A DNA stretch of 64,000 bases. Origin: Rhipicephalus microplus (lineage: Eukaryota > Arthropoda > Arachnida > Ixodida > Ixodidae). The DNA lies in contig NC_134705.1 of NCBI RefSeq assembly GCF_043290135.1, positions 59,547,771 to 59,611,770 on the forward strand, given 5' to 3'. Shown here one piece after another: positions 33,687 to 45,939 of this stretch. Numbering within the stretch: the first letter of the stretch is position 1; every line of letters begins with the position of its first letter. The notes beneath the pieces are model-generated. The model made no database searches, had not been told where the DNA came from, and saw only the letters and a list, made by a program, of their open reading frames with translations. A program made the translations under genes and the position numbers.

Positions 33687-36600
33687 AGGTGCTTCAGATG
33701 CACCAGACCTCACCACACGGCGAAGATATGCCGCGCTAACGTACGCTGCAAAACATGCAAGGGAAGGCACGCGACATCCATGTGTCAACCACGTACGCCT
33801 GCAGGAAAGTCAGCACAGCAGCAAAGCGGTGATGTTGAGCAAGTGCGTAAAAGCGCGCAACCTGACTGGTTAGACACCAGCAAGTCCTGCAACATGCACG
33901 CACAGCAGTCTGATGAACACAAGTGCATACTACTGCAGACAGCCTTTTCGTGGACGGAGGGAGAAGACAGCGGGCGCTACGCACGGATTCTACTGGACAA
34001 CGGGAGCCAGAGGACATCCATCCTGAAAAGATTGGCAAGAAAACTAGCGTGCAAGGTAAAAAGATCCAAAAGGATTACTGTAGGATCATTTGGAGGAGGA
34101 GAGATGGAACTAGACATGAAAGTCGTCGAGGTCAGCGTGAGGAAGGGTCCCATCTCCGAGCCAGTCACGATTGAGGCACTGGAGATAGAAGTTATATCCT
34201 GTGACGTGCTACCATCGCCACCGTTGACAATACACGAAAGAGCAAGATCGATGGGAATTCGTTTGGCTGATGACAACCAGAAGACGGACAAAGAAAGAAA
34301 AAATATGGAAACTTCTATATTAATTGGAGCAGATTATTACTGGACTGTCGTCACTGGTCACATTTGCGAGATTCATCCAAAAGTAATGGCAATAGAAACA
34401 ACATTGGGATGGACAGTCCAAGGTCCTGTAGGACTTCATTGTGTGCCGATGAAATCATCGACGGTTATGGTACTCAAGGTCAGTGCCAAGTCGGACACGA
34501 CTGCGGACGAACTGCCGAGATTCTGGGACTTGGAAAACATGGGCATCAAGGAGAAATTAGCAACAAAGTTGAGCGATGAACATGTGCTAGACTACGTCCG
34601 ACAAACAATGGAGTTCAAGACAGGAAGATATCAAGTGCGGCTACCATGGAAGGAAAACGTGACATTGGACGACAACAACACCATTGCAGAGAAGCGGCTT
34701 ATCCGGGTGACCAAAAAATTATGCAAGGATAAAGATGAACTCCTAGCCTATGACAAAGCTATTCGACAGTACTTTGAGCAAGAAATAGCAGAAAACGTCG
34801 AAGAAGATGCTGGATCCAATATACAAATTAAGTTTGTGTACTACATGCCGCATCAAGCAGTAATTAAGAAGGAACGAACAACGACAAAAATACGGATCGT
34901 CTTTGACGCATCGTCAAGCCAGAATCCAGGTGAATCCCTAAATGACAACTTGGAAAAAGGGCCAAACCTAAACCCCGACATCACAAGCTTGCTGATGAAC
35001 TTTCGACATCACAAGATTGCTATGTCAGCTGACGTGGAAAAAGCATTCTTGCAGATCAAGATACATGAAAATGACCGAGACGCACTGCGATTCATGTGGT
35101 GGGAAAGAATACCCAGCGAAGATATGCCAACCCCGAAGATAAAAACATGGAGGATGACGAGGGTTACTTTCGGAACTACACCAAGTAGCTTCCTTCTAGC
35201 GGCCACGATTCATCGACATTTGGATAAATTCGAAGAAAAAGTATATCCTGCAGTTGTGGCGCAACTCCGGAAAGGAATCTACGTCGATGACGTTTTACTA
35301 GGAGCCGACAAATACTCGACGTCGACAAAGATATACAAAGAAGCACGAGATATTTTTCGCTATGCGGGAATGAATTTAAGAAAATGGATTTCAAATGACG
35401 CCGAGCTAAGAAAACTCTTTGATGAAGAAGGAGAGGATGTGGATCGAGGGATAAGAAAAGAGGGACAAATCAAGATTTTGGGACTGAAATGGAATTTCGT
35501 AGACGACGTGTTGAGCTTTCCCGACACTACATGGCGAATGGCAAGGACATGAGGCAACTTTAAAAAAGACAGGTTTTGCAGGACACGGAAAAGCTATATG
35601 ACCCTTTAGGTTTTTTGACACCATTTTCAGTCAGAGCAAAAATATTGCTGCAAAACATTTGGATGGATAAACTGAAATGGGATGACCCGTTACCAAGCCA
35701 GCATAGATCAGCTTGGAAGGACTGGTCGGAGGAGCCTCAGCACTTAGATGACTTCACCGTTAACAGATGTTATGACAACAGGCAAGCTGAAGTGAAAGCA
35801 TCGACTCTACACGTGTTCTCCGATGCGAGTCCAATGGCGTATGGAGCAGCAGCATACATTGTAACAGAATACTACGATGGAAGCAATGAAGCCAATTTAA
35901 TCATTGCAAAGGGTAGAGTCGCTCCAATCAAAAAGATCACACTAGCAAGATTGGAGTTGTTGGCGGCCACAATATCAGTCAGATTGGCCAGTCATATAAC
36001 TGAGAATTTCACCAGGAAACTGAGGAGTGTGAAATTCTGGACTGACTCTCAAATTGTGTTATGCTGGATAAAGTCAAATAAGACGAAAGATCTGTTTGTT
36101 CGCAACCGCGCAGCAGAAATTAAGAGCAAGTCCAATGAGAGTCAATGGGGTTATGTTAAAAGCGATGAAATTCCTGCGGATTTGATGACAAGGGGGATGA
36201 AGATGAAACGTTTGCTGGACAGTGAATTATGGTGGAAAGGCCCCACGTGGATCAAGAATGAAAAACAAAGGCCTGATTATGACATCACGCAAGAATCGGA
36301 CAGTCACGACAACAAAGACGAAGAAAAGACCATGGCAAGCTTAGCTACCACCACGGGTGAAGAAAAGATAATTGATGTGAGCAGATTTGGATCATACAAG
36401 AAAGCATTACGAGTTACCGCGTGGGTGATGCGTTATATAGGAAACCGACGAAAAGAAAGGAAAACAGGTTCGCTGACAGGAGAAGAATTGGATAAGGCAG
36501 AGTTTGTGCTGATAAAGCAGGCGCAGAAAACGCTACAAAATGCAGTGACACGAATATATGACAACATGAATCTGTACGGCACGAACATCTTCGACGATGA

Positions 36601-37087
36601 TCAAGGTGTCCTCAGAGTAAAAGGGAAGCTTCAGTGGAGTGATTTGAGCTTTGATGAGAAGCATCCTATTATTTTACCAAGAGAAAGACACTTTTCAGAA
36701 CTCCTAGTTCTCAACGCGCATCAAGTAACAATGCACGGTGGTGTTGCGGCAACATTGACACATCTGAGAACGAAGTTTTGGATTCTGCGTGCCTGACAGA
36801 TGGCGAAATATGTGATAAAGAAATGCATCACATGTAGGAGATTCAACTCTAGACCAATGGCACAAGAAATTCCACCACTACCAGCTGACAGGATAGCACA
36901 GACGAGGCCATTCGACACAGTTGGTATAGACTTTGCTGAACCGCTAAATGCTCGAGAGGAGAAAGGCGAAAAAATTACAAAGTTTTACATTGTGATATTT
37001 ACGTGTGCAGTAACAGGAGCCATACAACGGGAATTAGTCAAGAGGCCGATTCAACTGTTGTATTCGCTCGAAGGTTGCTTCGGTTGA
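33687..37087 (+). pseudogene. Bel/Pao pol: protease, RT, RNase H, partial integrase
   Basis: Frame 33687-35552 carries the knuckles, a protease-like 'ILLDNGSQRTSI' site, and RT with 'KIRIVFDASSS', 'MSADVEKAFLQIKI' and catalytic 'YVDDVLLGADK' (about 35280). After a frameshift, 35576-36796 carries 'YDPLGFLTPF', RNase H ('LHVFSDASPMAYGAAAY') and the HHCC start ('HQVTMHGGVAATL'). An in-frame TGA at 36794-36796 replaces an expected Arg codon, then 36800-37087 reads into the integrase core ('FDTVGIDFAEPL'). The reading jumps from 'TGAIQREL' to what looks like the conserved C-terminal 'RPIQLLYSLE' tail, so most of the D,D,E core is deleted. The copy cannot integrate on its own. Confidence 0.87.
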
Positions 37088-37105
37088 ATCTGGCCGGCGG
37101 GAAGA

Positions 37106-37247
37106 TGTAGAAAACAGATGGAAGATGGAGCTCGGAGGCGAGGAAGAAGAAGTAGCCAGGGTCACGCTCTGCATATTTTTTTCCTGTTCTGTCAACAATA
37201 AACCGAAGACGTATCGGTTATGTGGTCTCTCTGGTCCTTCTGAAACA
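37106..37247 (+). repeat. 3' LTR of the Bel/Pao element
   Basis: 142 bp, the same limits (TGTAG...AAACA) as the 5' LTR, followed by the CAAGG duplication. Confidence 0.92.
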
Positions 37248-37638
37248 CAAGGATACCCTGGGCTGTGAGGTAGAACGCTTGCTTGCCACGCAAATGGCCT
37301 GGCTTTCATCTTTCATTTATTTTATTAATGTTTTGCGATTTTTCCGTCACGCACATGATGATTTTTCGCTCACAACCAACATCGCCGACGCCAATGGTGA
37401 AATTTCTGCCAAACAATCTCTTTGACGCTGAAACCAAGAATGTGAATCCAGGAACTTCTTACGAAAGGTGTATGAATCTCCAATACACAATTGAGAACTG
37501 CATTACGTGTTGTGACAGCGTGCCTTAGCAGACATTCTTCCAGCATTGATATGTAAAATGTTTCGAACGGAGTCTACTGAGGGACGTGCCTCGATAGGCA
37601 CTGTCCCTACTCGGGTAGCGCATCTATTAAAACACTTT

Positions 37639-37846
37639 TAGGAGCAAAGCTCCTTAAGGCGTGGGCTGTGCGTCCCCTGTATGTAGCCACCTCTCGTTCA
37701 GTTCTAAGTATTACGCTAGCCACCGCCCGATCTAAAGGGTACAGCCATATCCATCCGTCCATCCGTCCATCCGTCCATCCATCCATCCATCCATCCATCC
37801 ATCCATCCATCCATCCATCCATCCATCCATCCATCCATCCATCCAT

Positions 37847-37880
<34 letters not shown>

Positions 37881-37961
37881 GTCCGTCCATCCATCCGTCC
37901 GTCCGTCCGTCCGTCCGTCCATCCATCCATCCATCCATCCATCCATCCGTCCGTCCGTCCG

Positions 37962-37992
<31 letters not shown>

Positions 37993-38260
37993 GTCCATCC
38001 GTCCGTCCATCCAAAAGATGCAAGATGTTATAAACTAGACGGCGGTACGTGTAGTTGATTATGAAAGATGCGAGGTGTTATAAAATAGGAATGCTGCCAC
38101 ATATGGCGCGTGTCATCGTTCGATATAGTGCGGCGACGTACGCTAGGGGGAGCGTTGCAATAAAATCGAGTGGGCAAAATGTACGGAGGATTCATGGTTT
38201 ACCAGGTTTACCTCCGGAGCTTCGCCCACTCATCATCATTCACTTCGTGGATATGGCGGC
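37639..38260 (+). repeat. Foldback/minisatellite repeat, copy 2 with a long (CCATCCGT)n core
   Basis: The left end is the hairpin AGGAGCAAAGCTCCT (37641-37655). The right end is GGAGCTTCGCCCACTCATCA at 38218, continuing to TTCGTGGATATGG. The core at 37749-38013 is an almost pure CATC/CGTC array of about 265 bp. It reads as long simple peptides in several frames on both strands and is not a gene. Confidence 0.7.
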
Positions 38261-38460
38261 ATTTTTTTACTCTCAATACGTCATAAAATTTCAATGCCGC
38301 GTCAGTTATAGCTCAATAATGTTTTCAGCAGAACTGTCACTAAGGATTCTAAATGCTAATGTGTTTTAAGTACCAAGTCCACTGCTATTCAAAAACTTCT
38401 TCGTCCATAACATTTTAGTAAGATTTCAGTGGCCAATTTTTCGTAGGTGTGAACAATGAG

Positions 38461-38575
38461 CTTAATTATTTTAAGGGCGAAGCGCCTTCATATCACATTA
38501 TGCTATAACCAAGACGACCGACCAGGTGTCTGGTCGGTCGTCGATGGGCGTTGCCCGATCTGGCGTACTACCTCA
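38461..38575 (+). repeat. Fragment of a hairpin-ended repeat
   Basis: Begins TTTTAAGGGCGAAGCGCCTT, a hairpin terminus like those at 25706 and 37641. It contains a perfect 11-bp stem CGACCGACCAG/CTGGTCGGTCG with a 4-nt GTGT loop at about 38515-38540, and ends with a small GGGC/GCCC hairpin. Confidence 0.5.
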
Positions 38576-38579
38576 GAAG

Positions 38580-40100
38580 CGTCTTCTTAATCATTCTATA
38601 GATTACTCTGTGCCATAAATATGCACGCAAAAGCAGTTTAGTGACAATACGGAGTTTTAAAATACCGTTTGCAAGCGCTGCGGGCGTTGTGGGCATAGTG
38701 GGCGCCATGTGAGTTTTAGAATAGCGTTTGCCCTGCTGCAAACCGCAACGCACGATCGCAGCGACACCGGAGCCTCGAATCCAGTGTTTGCGGGCCACAT
38801 GCGGGCCGCGATCGCCGCACGCTATTTCGGATTTTCTGTGCGTGGGCCGCGAACGCAGACTCGCGTTATGCGCAGTGGCAGCGACCGCACCGCATGGGCT
38901 CGCGGTGCGCTATTCTGAAGCTCCCTATTATTTTATATGGCGCTGTAAACATTTAATGTCGTCACTGCCATTTCTCTTCTAGTTTCCTTGATGGCGCTGT
39001 CCCATAGGGAAACATGTAATATGACGGTTGGGCGAATGTACACTAGATGGCATTGTAGGTGCAGCTGCTCTCCGATTGGCTGCCCGAGGGGTGTGTGCCA
39101 TAAAACTGCGCTCGCTCCCGTTATCTCTTTCTCCTGGATCGTCGCCGTACGTGGAGGAGTGAGCGTGCCGGATCGTGCTTGCTTGGACGGAAGCATGAAC
39201 AGACCCTTCGCCCCACTGATCATACACTCCGTATGCTGAGGATTTTTTTTCAATGGAAAGAGAATTGCTATTGAATACGTGTCAATATTGATCAGTCTTT
39301 CAATAATTTCTCATTAAGAATATTTGTAAGGAAAGGCTCTTCTGCTTACGCAGGAAATCTGCGTACTTTCGGGCAGTGGTGTAGCGAGGAGCCCCCGTGA
39401 TATTTTTCGCCATAGAATATAGAGCAAAAAATTACCATTTCAAAGTTGTGCCACCCTTGAAAAAAATTCTGCTTGTACGCCTCTCCTGTGGGGGCTGCTT
39501 GTGCAAGAACAGGTGGGGAAAAATAAAAATCCGGCTATCTTATTGACGTTTAAACGCAGCACCTATATAAAGACATGTACGACAGTACGGTGTTTGTAAG
39601 AAATATTCTTACGTGAAAAAAAGAGACGCTGGGTCGATAAGGATGTGAATACGATATATTTCAAACCAGCAGTTGCGGCATGGCAGGCTAACCACGGACC
39701 GAACGGAGACCTGCATGCATTTTTACATTCTCTGCGACTATTCACGTGTCTGCCCGACGGAGAGGACTGTCTTCGTTCGGTCACTGGTTAGCCTTCCACG
39801 CCGCGATCCGGATATAGAAAATATGACTGCCAAAGCAACACGCGCGCAAGGGATCCTTCGTAGACTCGGCAACCAGCGTTAAGGTTTACGCCGGGATCGC
39901 ATCACGATTTACTGCACGTATAATTGCCTGCTATTACAGTTCGGCTGCGTCTTGTTTTCTGGTCCATCTGCATACAATCTGCGGCCACTGGTTTTAGAAC
40001 GCGGAGCATTACGATTATTTCTTGGACTTCCAAAATTTGTCTAAAAAAATATTTGATACGAAGAAGCAGGTCTGCCTTCTGTTTTTTGTTACTCAGTTTA
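38580..40100. other. Repeat-rich, no gene
   Basis: Contains a right-end fragment of the foldback family at 39205-39240 (CTTCGCCCCACTGATCATAC). A block at 39650-39675 (ATATATTTCAAACCAGCAGTT) recurs inverted near 48310-48340, so it is another dispersed repeat. No coding sequence was recognised. Confidence 0.4.
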
Positions 40101-40123
40101 GCATATATATATATATATATATA

Positions 40124-41138
40124 TATGGGATATGGCACAACGGGAGCATTGTCAACAAGGATAAATATATTCATTTCCCAACAGTCTCGGGAAGGGTCCT
40201 CCTTTCATCAGGGGATGAGTTATACTGACATGAGCTTCCAAACTTCGTTGCTGCCGCGTCCCTCTCACCTTGAAAGATGTTTGCGAGAGTGAGAGGGAAC
40301 TAGAAAAAGGAAAAAAAAACAAAAAAGGGGGAGAAAAAACGAAAAAAAAAGAAAGAAAAGAAAGAAAGTAAAAAAGAGGAAGAACCACTGTCAACACTGA
40401 GAACGAAGCCAACTGTCCGTCTACATCCACATACGGTTCATATCACGTGCTGTTCAGTTCTTGACGTGTGTCGGGCCACCCAAGATTGTCGCCGCGGTGC
40501 CGGGAGGGTCCGTGACGGCGTGCGTAAAGAAAGGGGTTTCCCCGTAATGGGTTGGTCGGCGGGGGCGGGCGGCGTACGTAAAGGAAGGATTTCTCGTTAA
40601 TGGGTCGGTCGGCTATTTACCTTTAAGGAGAAACGGACGAAGATTAAAGGTAAATAGCCGACCGACCCATTAACGAGAAACCCTTCCTTTACGCACGCCG
40701 CCCGCCGACCGACCCATTACGGGGAAACCCCTTTCTTTACGCACGCCGTCACGGACCCTCCCATCACCGCGGCGACAATCTTGGGTGGCCCGACACACGT
40801 CAAGAACTGAACAGCACGTGATATGAACCGTATGTGGACGTAGACGGACAGTTGGCTTCGTTCTCAGTGTTGACAGTGGTTCTTCCTCTTTTTCACTTTA
40901 TTTCTTTTCTTTCTTTTTTTTCGTTTTTTCTCCCCCTTTTTGTTTTTTTTTCCTTTTTCTAGTTCCCTCTCACTCTCGCAAACATCTTTCAAGGTGAGAG
41001 GGACGCGGCAGCAACGAAGTTTGGAAGCTCATGTCAGTATAACTCATCCCCTGATGAAGGGAGGACCCCTCCCGAAACTGTTGGGAAATAAATATATTTA
41101 TCCTTGTTGACAACGCTCCCATTGTGCCATATCCCATA
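40124..41138. repeat. 1-kb near-perfect palindrome (arms 40124-40626 and 40644-41138)
   Basis: Two arms of about 500 bp are reverse complements with few differences, separated by 17 nt (40627-40643). The outer ends read TATGGGATATGGCACAA and TTGTGCCATATCCCATA. The left arm is preceded by (AT)n (40103-40126). Each arm holds a Penelope-like 3'-end motif: CTGATGAAGG, a GGGAGG/CCTCCC-type stem, then GAAACTGTTGGGAAATAAAT. A long purine/pyrimidine tract and several CG-rich blocks lie nearer the centre. Confidence 0.9.
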
Positions 41139-41178
41139 CCTTCACGAAGACTAACTGGCCCATTGAATTATTAGTCCC

Positions 41179-41289
<111 letters not shown>

Positions 41290-41356
41290 GTCAGAAAGCG
41301 CGCCCGTCACGATTCAGTCGCTGGCCTGGAATGCCTTTTCACAAGAAACCCCGAGG

Positions 41357-42409
41357 ATGCCGTTTCCGTCGGCCGCTCGCTTCTGCGTCTGGCAACACCG
41401 GGCTACTACAAGTGAGGGGCGTCAACATCGCCTACAAATAGCGGCACCAGACTCGAGCGCCTTGGGGCACGCCACCGCAACGACAGTGGTCACGAAAATG
41501 CCCTTCTTAATGCAGGTCAGTTACCTTCCAAACGCGGCCTGCGTGCGTTCTGGAAATCGCTGTCTTCTTGCGGTGTCGTGCCCCACTTGTGTTATTGGTA
41601 CATGTAGGTTACTGTGTGAAATGTTGTGGTCTCTTTGTATCAATGCTCAGGCGGTAATTATGCTCCTATTGTTGTCGGGTGACGTCGAACTAAACCCAGG
41701 ACCTGTTTCACCACCGACAATGGAAACCATTGCAAATGCAATATCCCGCATAGAAGCATCTCAAACCTCGGTCCTGACAGAACTTTCACTAATCCGAACA
41801 TCCCAGTCTAGCATTGAGGCGCTCGTGACCACCCTCTCGTCTCGTGTTGACACCCTAGAAAAAATTGTGCAGTCGACTCAGTCTAACGAAACAGGTCTAA
41901 AGGCAGACGTGAAGGACAGTTTTGCCAAACTTTCTGTGGAAATCAGGGTTCTTACAGATAAGTGTGATGATGCTGAAAATCGCCTACGTCGTTCTAACCT
42001 GCTTTTTTGTGGTATCCCAGACACAAAAGGCGAGTCTTGGATTCAGTCCCAGGCAAAAGTGATAAAATTTTGCTCTGAAAATCTCGGTATCTCCATACCA
42101 GAAGACGACTTGGAGCGTGCACATCGGCTTGGTCGATACCAGCAAAACAAAAGTAGACCTATCATAGTAAAATATGCAAGATTTAAAGATAAATAAAAAA
42201 TTCTTGCAGTTGCGTCCAAGCTCAAGGGCACGACTTTTTCAATTCGCGAAGACTACTCAGCTAGAGTTCGACAGGCACGAAGGAAACTATATGACCATGG
42301 CATGCTGAGCGGCAAACCCTTCAAGCTACGCTTTGACAAGTTACTACTTGAAAACAAGCAATTTTCGTACCATGCAGAATCTGATAGCGTTGTCGAATTG
42401 CAGTCGTAG
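41357..42409 (+). pseudogene. LINE ORF1 with 2A peptide, one nonsense codon
   Basis: A 350-codon frame from the ATG at 41357 to TAG 42407-42409, broken only by a TAA at 42194-42196. Residues 1-100 are Cys/Leu-rich. Residues 103-116 read LLLLSGDVELNPGP, the canonical D-V-E-x-N-P-G-P 2A motif, which makes the ribosome skip the last Gly-Pro bond. Residues ~120-210 form a coiled coil. The region from ~210 on ('ENRLRRSNLLFCGIPD', 'DLERAHRLGR') is the RNA-binding part of LINE ORF1. If active, translation would release an N-terminal hydrophobic peptide from the RNA-binding protein. 2A motifs are documented in ORF1 of some CR1/L2/Rex1 LINEs. Confidence 0.85.
41678..41704 (+). other. 2A ribosome-skipping peptide (GDVELNPGP)
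   Basis: Nine codons encode GDVELNPGP, preceded by MLLLLS. The invariant residues D, E, N, P, G and P are all present and in frame with ORF1. Skipping would occur between the final Gly (residue 115) and Pro (116). Confidence 0.9.
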
Positions 42410-42472
42410 CAGTCATTTCTATATCTCAGGCATGCGCGTCGCCCACTTCCCCCCCAACCTTGCCTCGCCCCT

Positions 42473-45265
42473 ATGAATGATCCCGTTTGTCAATGTATGG
42501 CAGTCTTAATCGCTAATGTGCGTAGTTACCTGCCAAAGAAAGACGCTGTTGAATCCCTTCTGAATGACAACAACACTGACGTTGCAATATTTACGGAATC
42601 TTGGCTTCAGCCGCACATTGCTGACCACGAGCTATTACAAGACGGCCAAGCGTACGCTGTTCACCGGCTTGACAGGGTAGGGCGGAGGGGGGGGGCGGAA
42701 TATTGATTTTTGGTAAAGAAAGTGTCCCTTCTTATGTCATCAAAATGAACTGTCAACACGAAATTTTCTGTGTGAACATTTCACTAGCTTCGAAAATGAC
42801 TGTGATTATTGCTTGTTACCGCGCTCCTAATTGTGATGCCTCCTTCATTTATGAACTAAATACAGTTCTAGTACATCTTTACTCTCGTTTTCCTTTTGCT
42901 AATTTCATGCTCTGTGGTGACTTTAATTTTTCAGATATTAACTGGACAAATTTTGAGTCAGATAACCGCCAGTCCAAAGATTTTCTTGAAATGATTCTGA
43001 CGTTTAACCTTACTCAGATGGTTAATACACCAACCCGTGGGGCAAATATCTCAGACCTCGTACTTGTTTCCAACCCTGATACAGTTAAATGGGTATCATC
43101 CGTTGAAGGTCTAAGTGACCACAATTTAGTGCTATTTAACCTAAGCATCCCACGTCCTGTACGACAGCGCTCAATAAAACACATCAGGGATTACAACAAA
43201 GCCAATTTCACAAAAATAAACTCAGAATTAAGTGAGTTCCTTGATTACTTCCGTCGGTCTGCTTCACTTCGTTCAGTAGACGATAATTGGCTGTTATTTA
43301 AGAATAAGTTAACATCGCTTGTAGAGTTACATGTACCCCTTGTACGCATTCGCGGTGACCTGGGAAAACCCTGGTTTTCAAACTCACTAAAGAGGTTGTT
43401 AGAGAAAAAAAAAGCGTCTTTTCCGCGATGCGAAGCAATCGGTAACTTCCTCAAAGTGGGAAAAGTATTTTACTAGTCTGCGTCAATATACTTCTGCTTT
43501 GAGGCAATCCAAAAAGTTCTTCCACCACGACGTGCAGACCATTATGCGTGTCAACCCTAAAAAATTCTGGAAAATCCTCACACCTAGTAAAAGCTCCAAT
43601 AACATTTCTTTGAGTTACCCTGATGGTTCCAATGTACCAATTGATGAGCGATCAGATGTAATCAACTCGTACTTTTCATCTGTTTTCACTAATGAACCCA
43701 CGCTAAACGACTTTGATCCGCCCAACCTTTCTCTTTCCGATATGCCTCCTATAATCATTACTTCTCAAGGAATCTTGAAGCTCATTGAAAAAATGAAGAT
43801 TTCTAGTGCCCCAGGACATGATGGTATTACAGCCAAAATACTAAAAGGCACGAAAGTGTTCTCCAGTTCTATATTAGAAATAATTTTCACGCAGTCAATC
43901 ACTGACAGTTCACTTCCGACGGACTGGAAAATTAATAAAGTAGTACCTGTATACAAGTCTGGCAGCCGCTCGGATCCCTCCAACTATCGTCCCATTTCTC
44001 TTACAAGCATGGCCTGCAAACTCCTAGAACATATAATATACTCAAAAATGGCATGTCATCTAGGTAATCATTCCTTCTTTTTCCCCAATCAACATGGTTT
44101 TCGGCCTAACCTATCATGTGATACTCAGCTCTTTGAATTTGTTACTGAACTTCACTTAAACTTAGACTCATCCTTTCAAACTAACGTCATTTATCTTGAT
44201 TTTGCGAAAGCTTTTGACTGTGTCCCCCACCAGCGACTTCTGGCCAAGCTCTCATGCCTACAGCTGGACCCCCTAGCGTTGTCATGGATCCGATGCTTCC
44301 TGACCAATCGTCTCCAATACACGGTTGCCGGTAATCACTGTTCAGCCACTACTAACGTGATTTCTGGAGTACCACAGGGATCCGTTCTTGGTCCTCTGCT
44401 CTTTCTCATCTTCGTAAACGACCTTCCTAATGGCATTTCATCTTCTATTCGACTTTTTGCAGATGACTGCGTTCTTTATCGTCGCATCGCACACCGAACT
44501 GACCATGAAATCATTCAAAGCGACTTACATCAAATCGAATCCTGGCGTTCCAATTCATTATTGAAACTCAATATTTCGAAATGTAAAGTTATGCAGATAT
44601 CCCGTAAGCGCTCCAACAGTAATTACACGTATTCCTTAAACTAGATAGCTTTGTCCCTCGTCGAAACTTATCGTTATCTTGGTGTCACAATAAACAAAAA
44701 ATTGACATGGTCCGATCATATCACCAAATTAGCAGCCGACACTACTAAATCACTTGGTTACATCAGACGTTTCCTTTCCTTGTGTCCCTCATCCACGCGA
44801 AAACTGGCTTATGAAACATTTATACGAAGTAAGCTTGAATATGCCTCAGCTATTTGGAGCCCTCATCAAGCATACCTCATTAACACTTTAGAATCTATAC
44901 AGCACCATGCGGCCAGATTCATCTCTTCTAGGTACGGCCGTGATGAAAGCATCAGTGCCATAAAGTCATCATTGGGACTCGAGTCATTGTCGTTCCGTCG
45001 GAAGATTGCAGGGCTGTGCTTGTTCCATAGGCTTTACTATAACTTCCCACATCTTCACGGTGAACTCTTTATCCCGCCAAGCCGTACATCTCGTCGCCTT
45101 TTTAACTCGTCCAGCGTCCAGCGTTTGCACGGTTCTACGTATTCTTTTAATCAATCTTTTTTGCCAACAGCCATTGCAGAATGGAACACTTTGCCAGACT
45201 GTGTTGTCGTTGAGCGAAACCCTATTGCGTTTAAGCAGTTGCTCACTGATCATCTTACGCTGTAA
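42473..45265 (+). pseudogene. LINE ORF2: AP endonuclease and reverse transcriptase, lightly damaged
   Basis: Endonuclease blocks are 'TESWLQPHIADHELL', 'MLCGDFNFSDINW' and 'GLSDHNLVLF'. RT blocks are 'SSAPGHDGI', 'YRPISLTSMACKLLEHI', 'NQHGFRPNLSCDTQL', 'YLDFAKAFDCVPHQRLL', 'SGVPQGSVLGPLLFLIFVNDLP' (first 20 residues decisive) and catalytic 'FADD' near 44455. The C terminus continues to 'LTDHLTL' at 45265. Damage: a frameshift in a 9-G run (42687-42695), the compensating shift in a 9-A run (43405-43413), and an in-frame TAG at 44642-44644. The protein would nick DNA and carry out target-primed reverse transcription. Confidence 0.87.
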
Positions 45266-45471
45266 AATTCTTTTACACTGTTCTTTCTTTTCGCCTTTAT
45301 ATGCCTGATTCTAATTGTAACATTTTTTTGTGCTTTTAAATAAGTCTGCATTTCTATGTGTTATGTTTCAGCATTGTGATCCGATATGTTTTGTAACTCT
45401 TTATGTAACCTCCCCCCCCCCCTTATGTAATACCCCGAGAGGGGCCTTTAAGGGAAAAATAAATAATGATG

Positions 45472-45802
<331 letters not shown>

Positions 45803-45826
45803 TTTATAACCTTGCGGCAACCGAAG

Positions 45827-45939
<113 letters not shown>

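Larger units (their letters stand above)
31966..37247 (+). mobile_element. Bel/Pao LTR retrotransposon, both LTRs, defective
   Basis: Bounded by two ~142-bp LTRs (TG...CA) and a 5-bp target duplication CAAGG (31961-31965 and 37248-37252). A primer-binding site TGGTGCCGTGACC follows the 5' LTR at 32109, the form common in Bel/Pao. The gag-pol order is gag, zinc knuckles, protease, RT (YVDD), RNase H, integrase zinc domain. Defects: a Ruka SINE in gag, a TGA between gag and the knuckles, a frameshift near 35553, a TGA at 36794, and a large deletion of the integrase core. The near-identical LTRs suggest a fairly recent insertion. Confidence 0.93.

Noticed and set aside
37749..38013. CRISPR-like array
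   Set aside because: Units are 4-8 bp with no spacers; this is an animal minisatellite.
37668..38033. Frames of repeated HPSI/MDGW peptides on both strands
   Set aside because: They are translations of the CATC/CGTC minisatellite; the same array is open in several frames.
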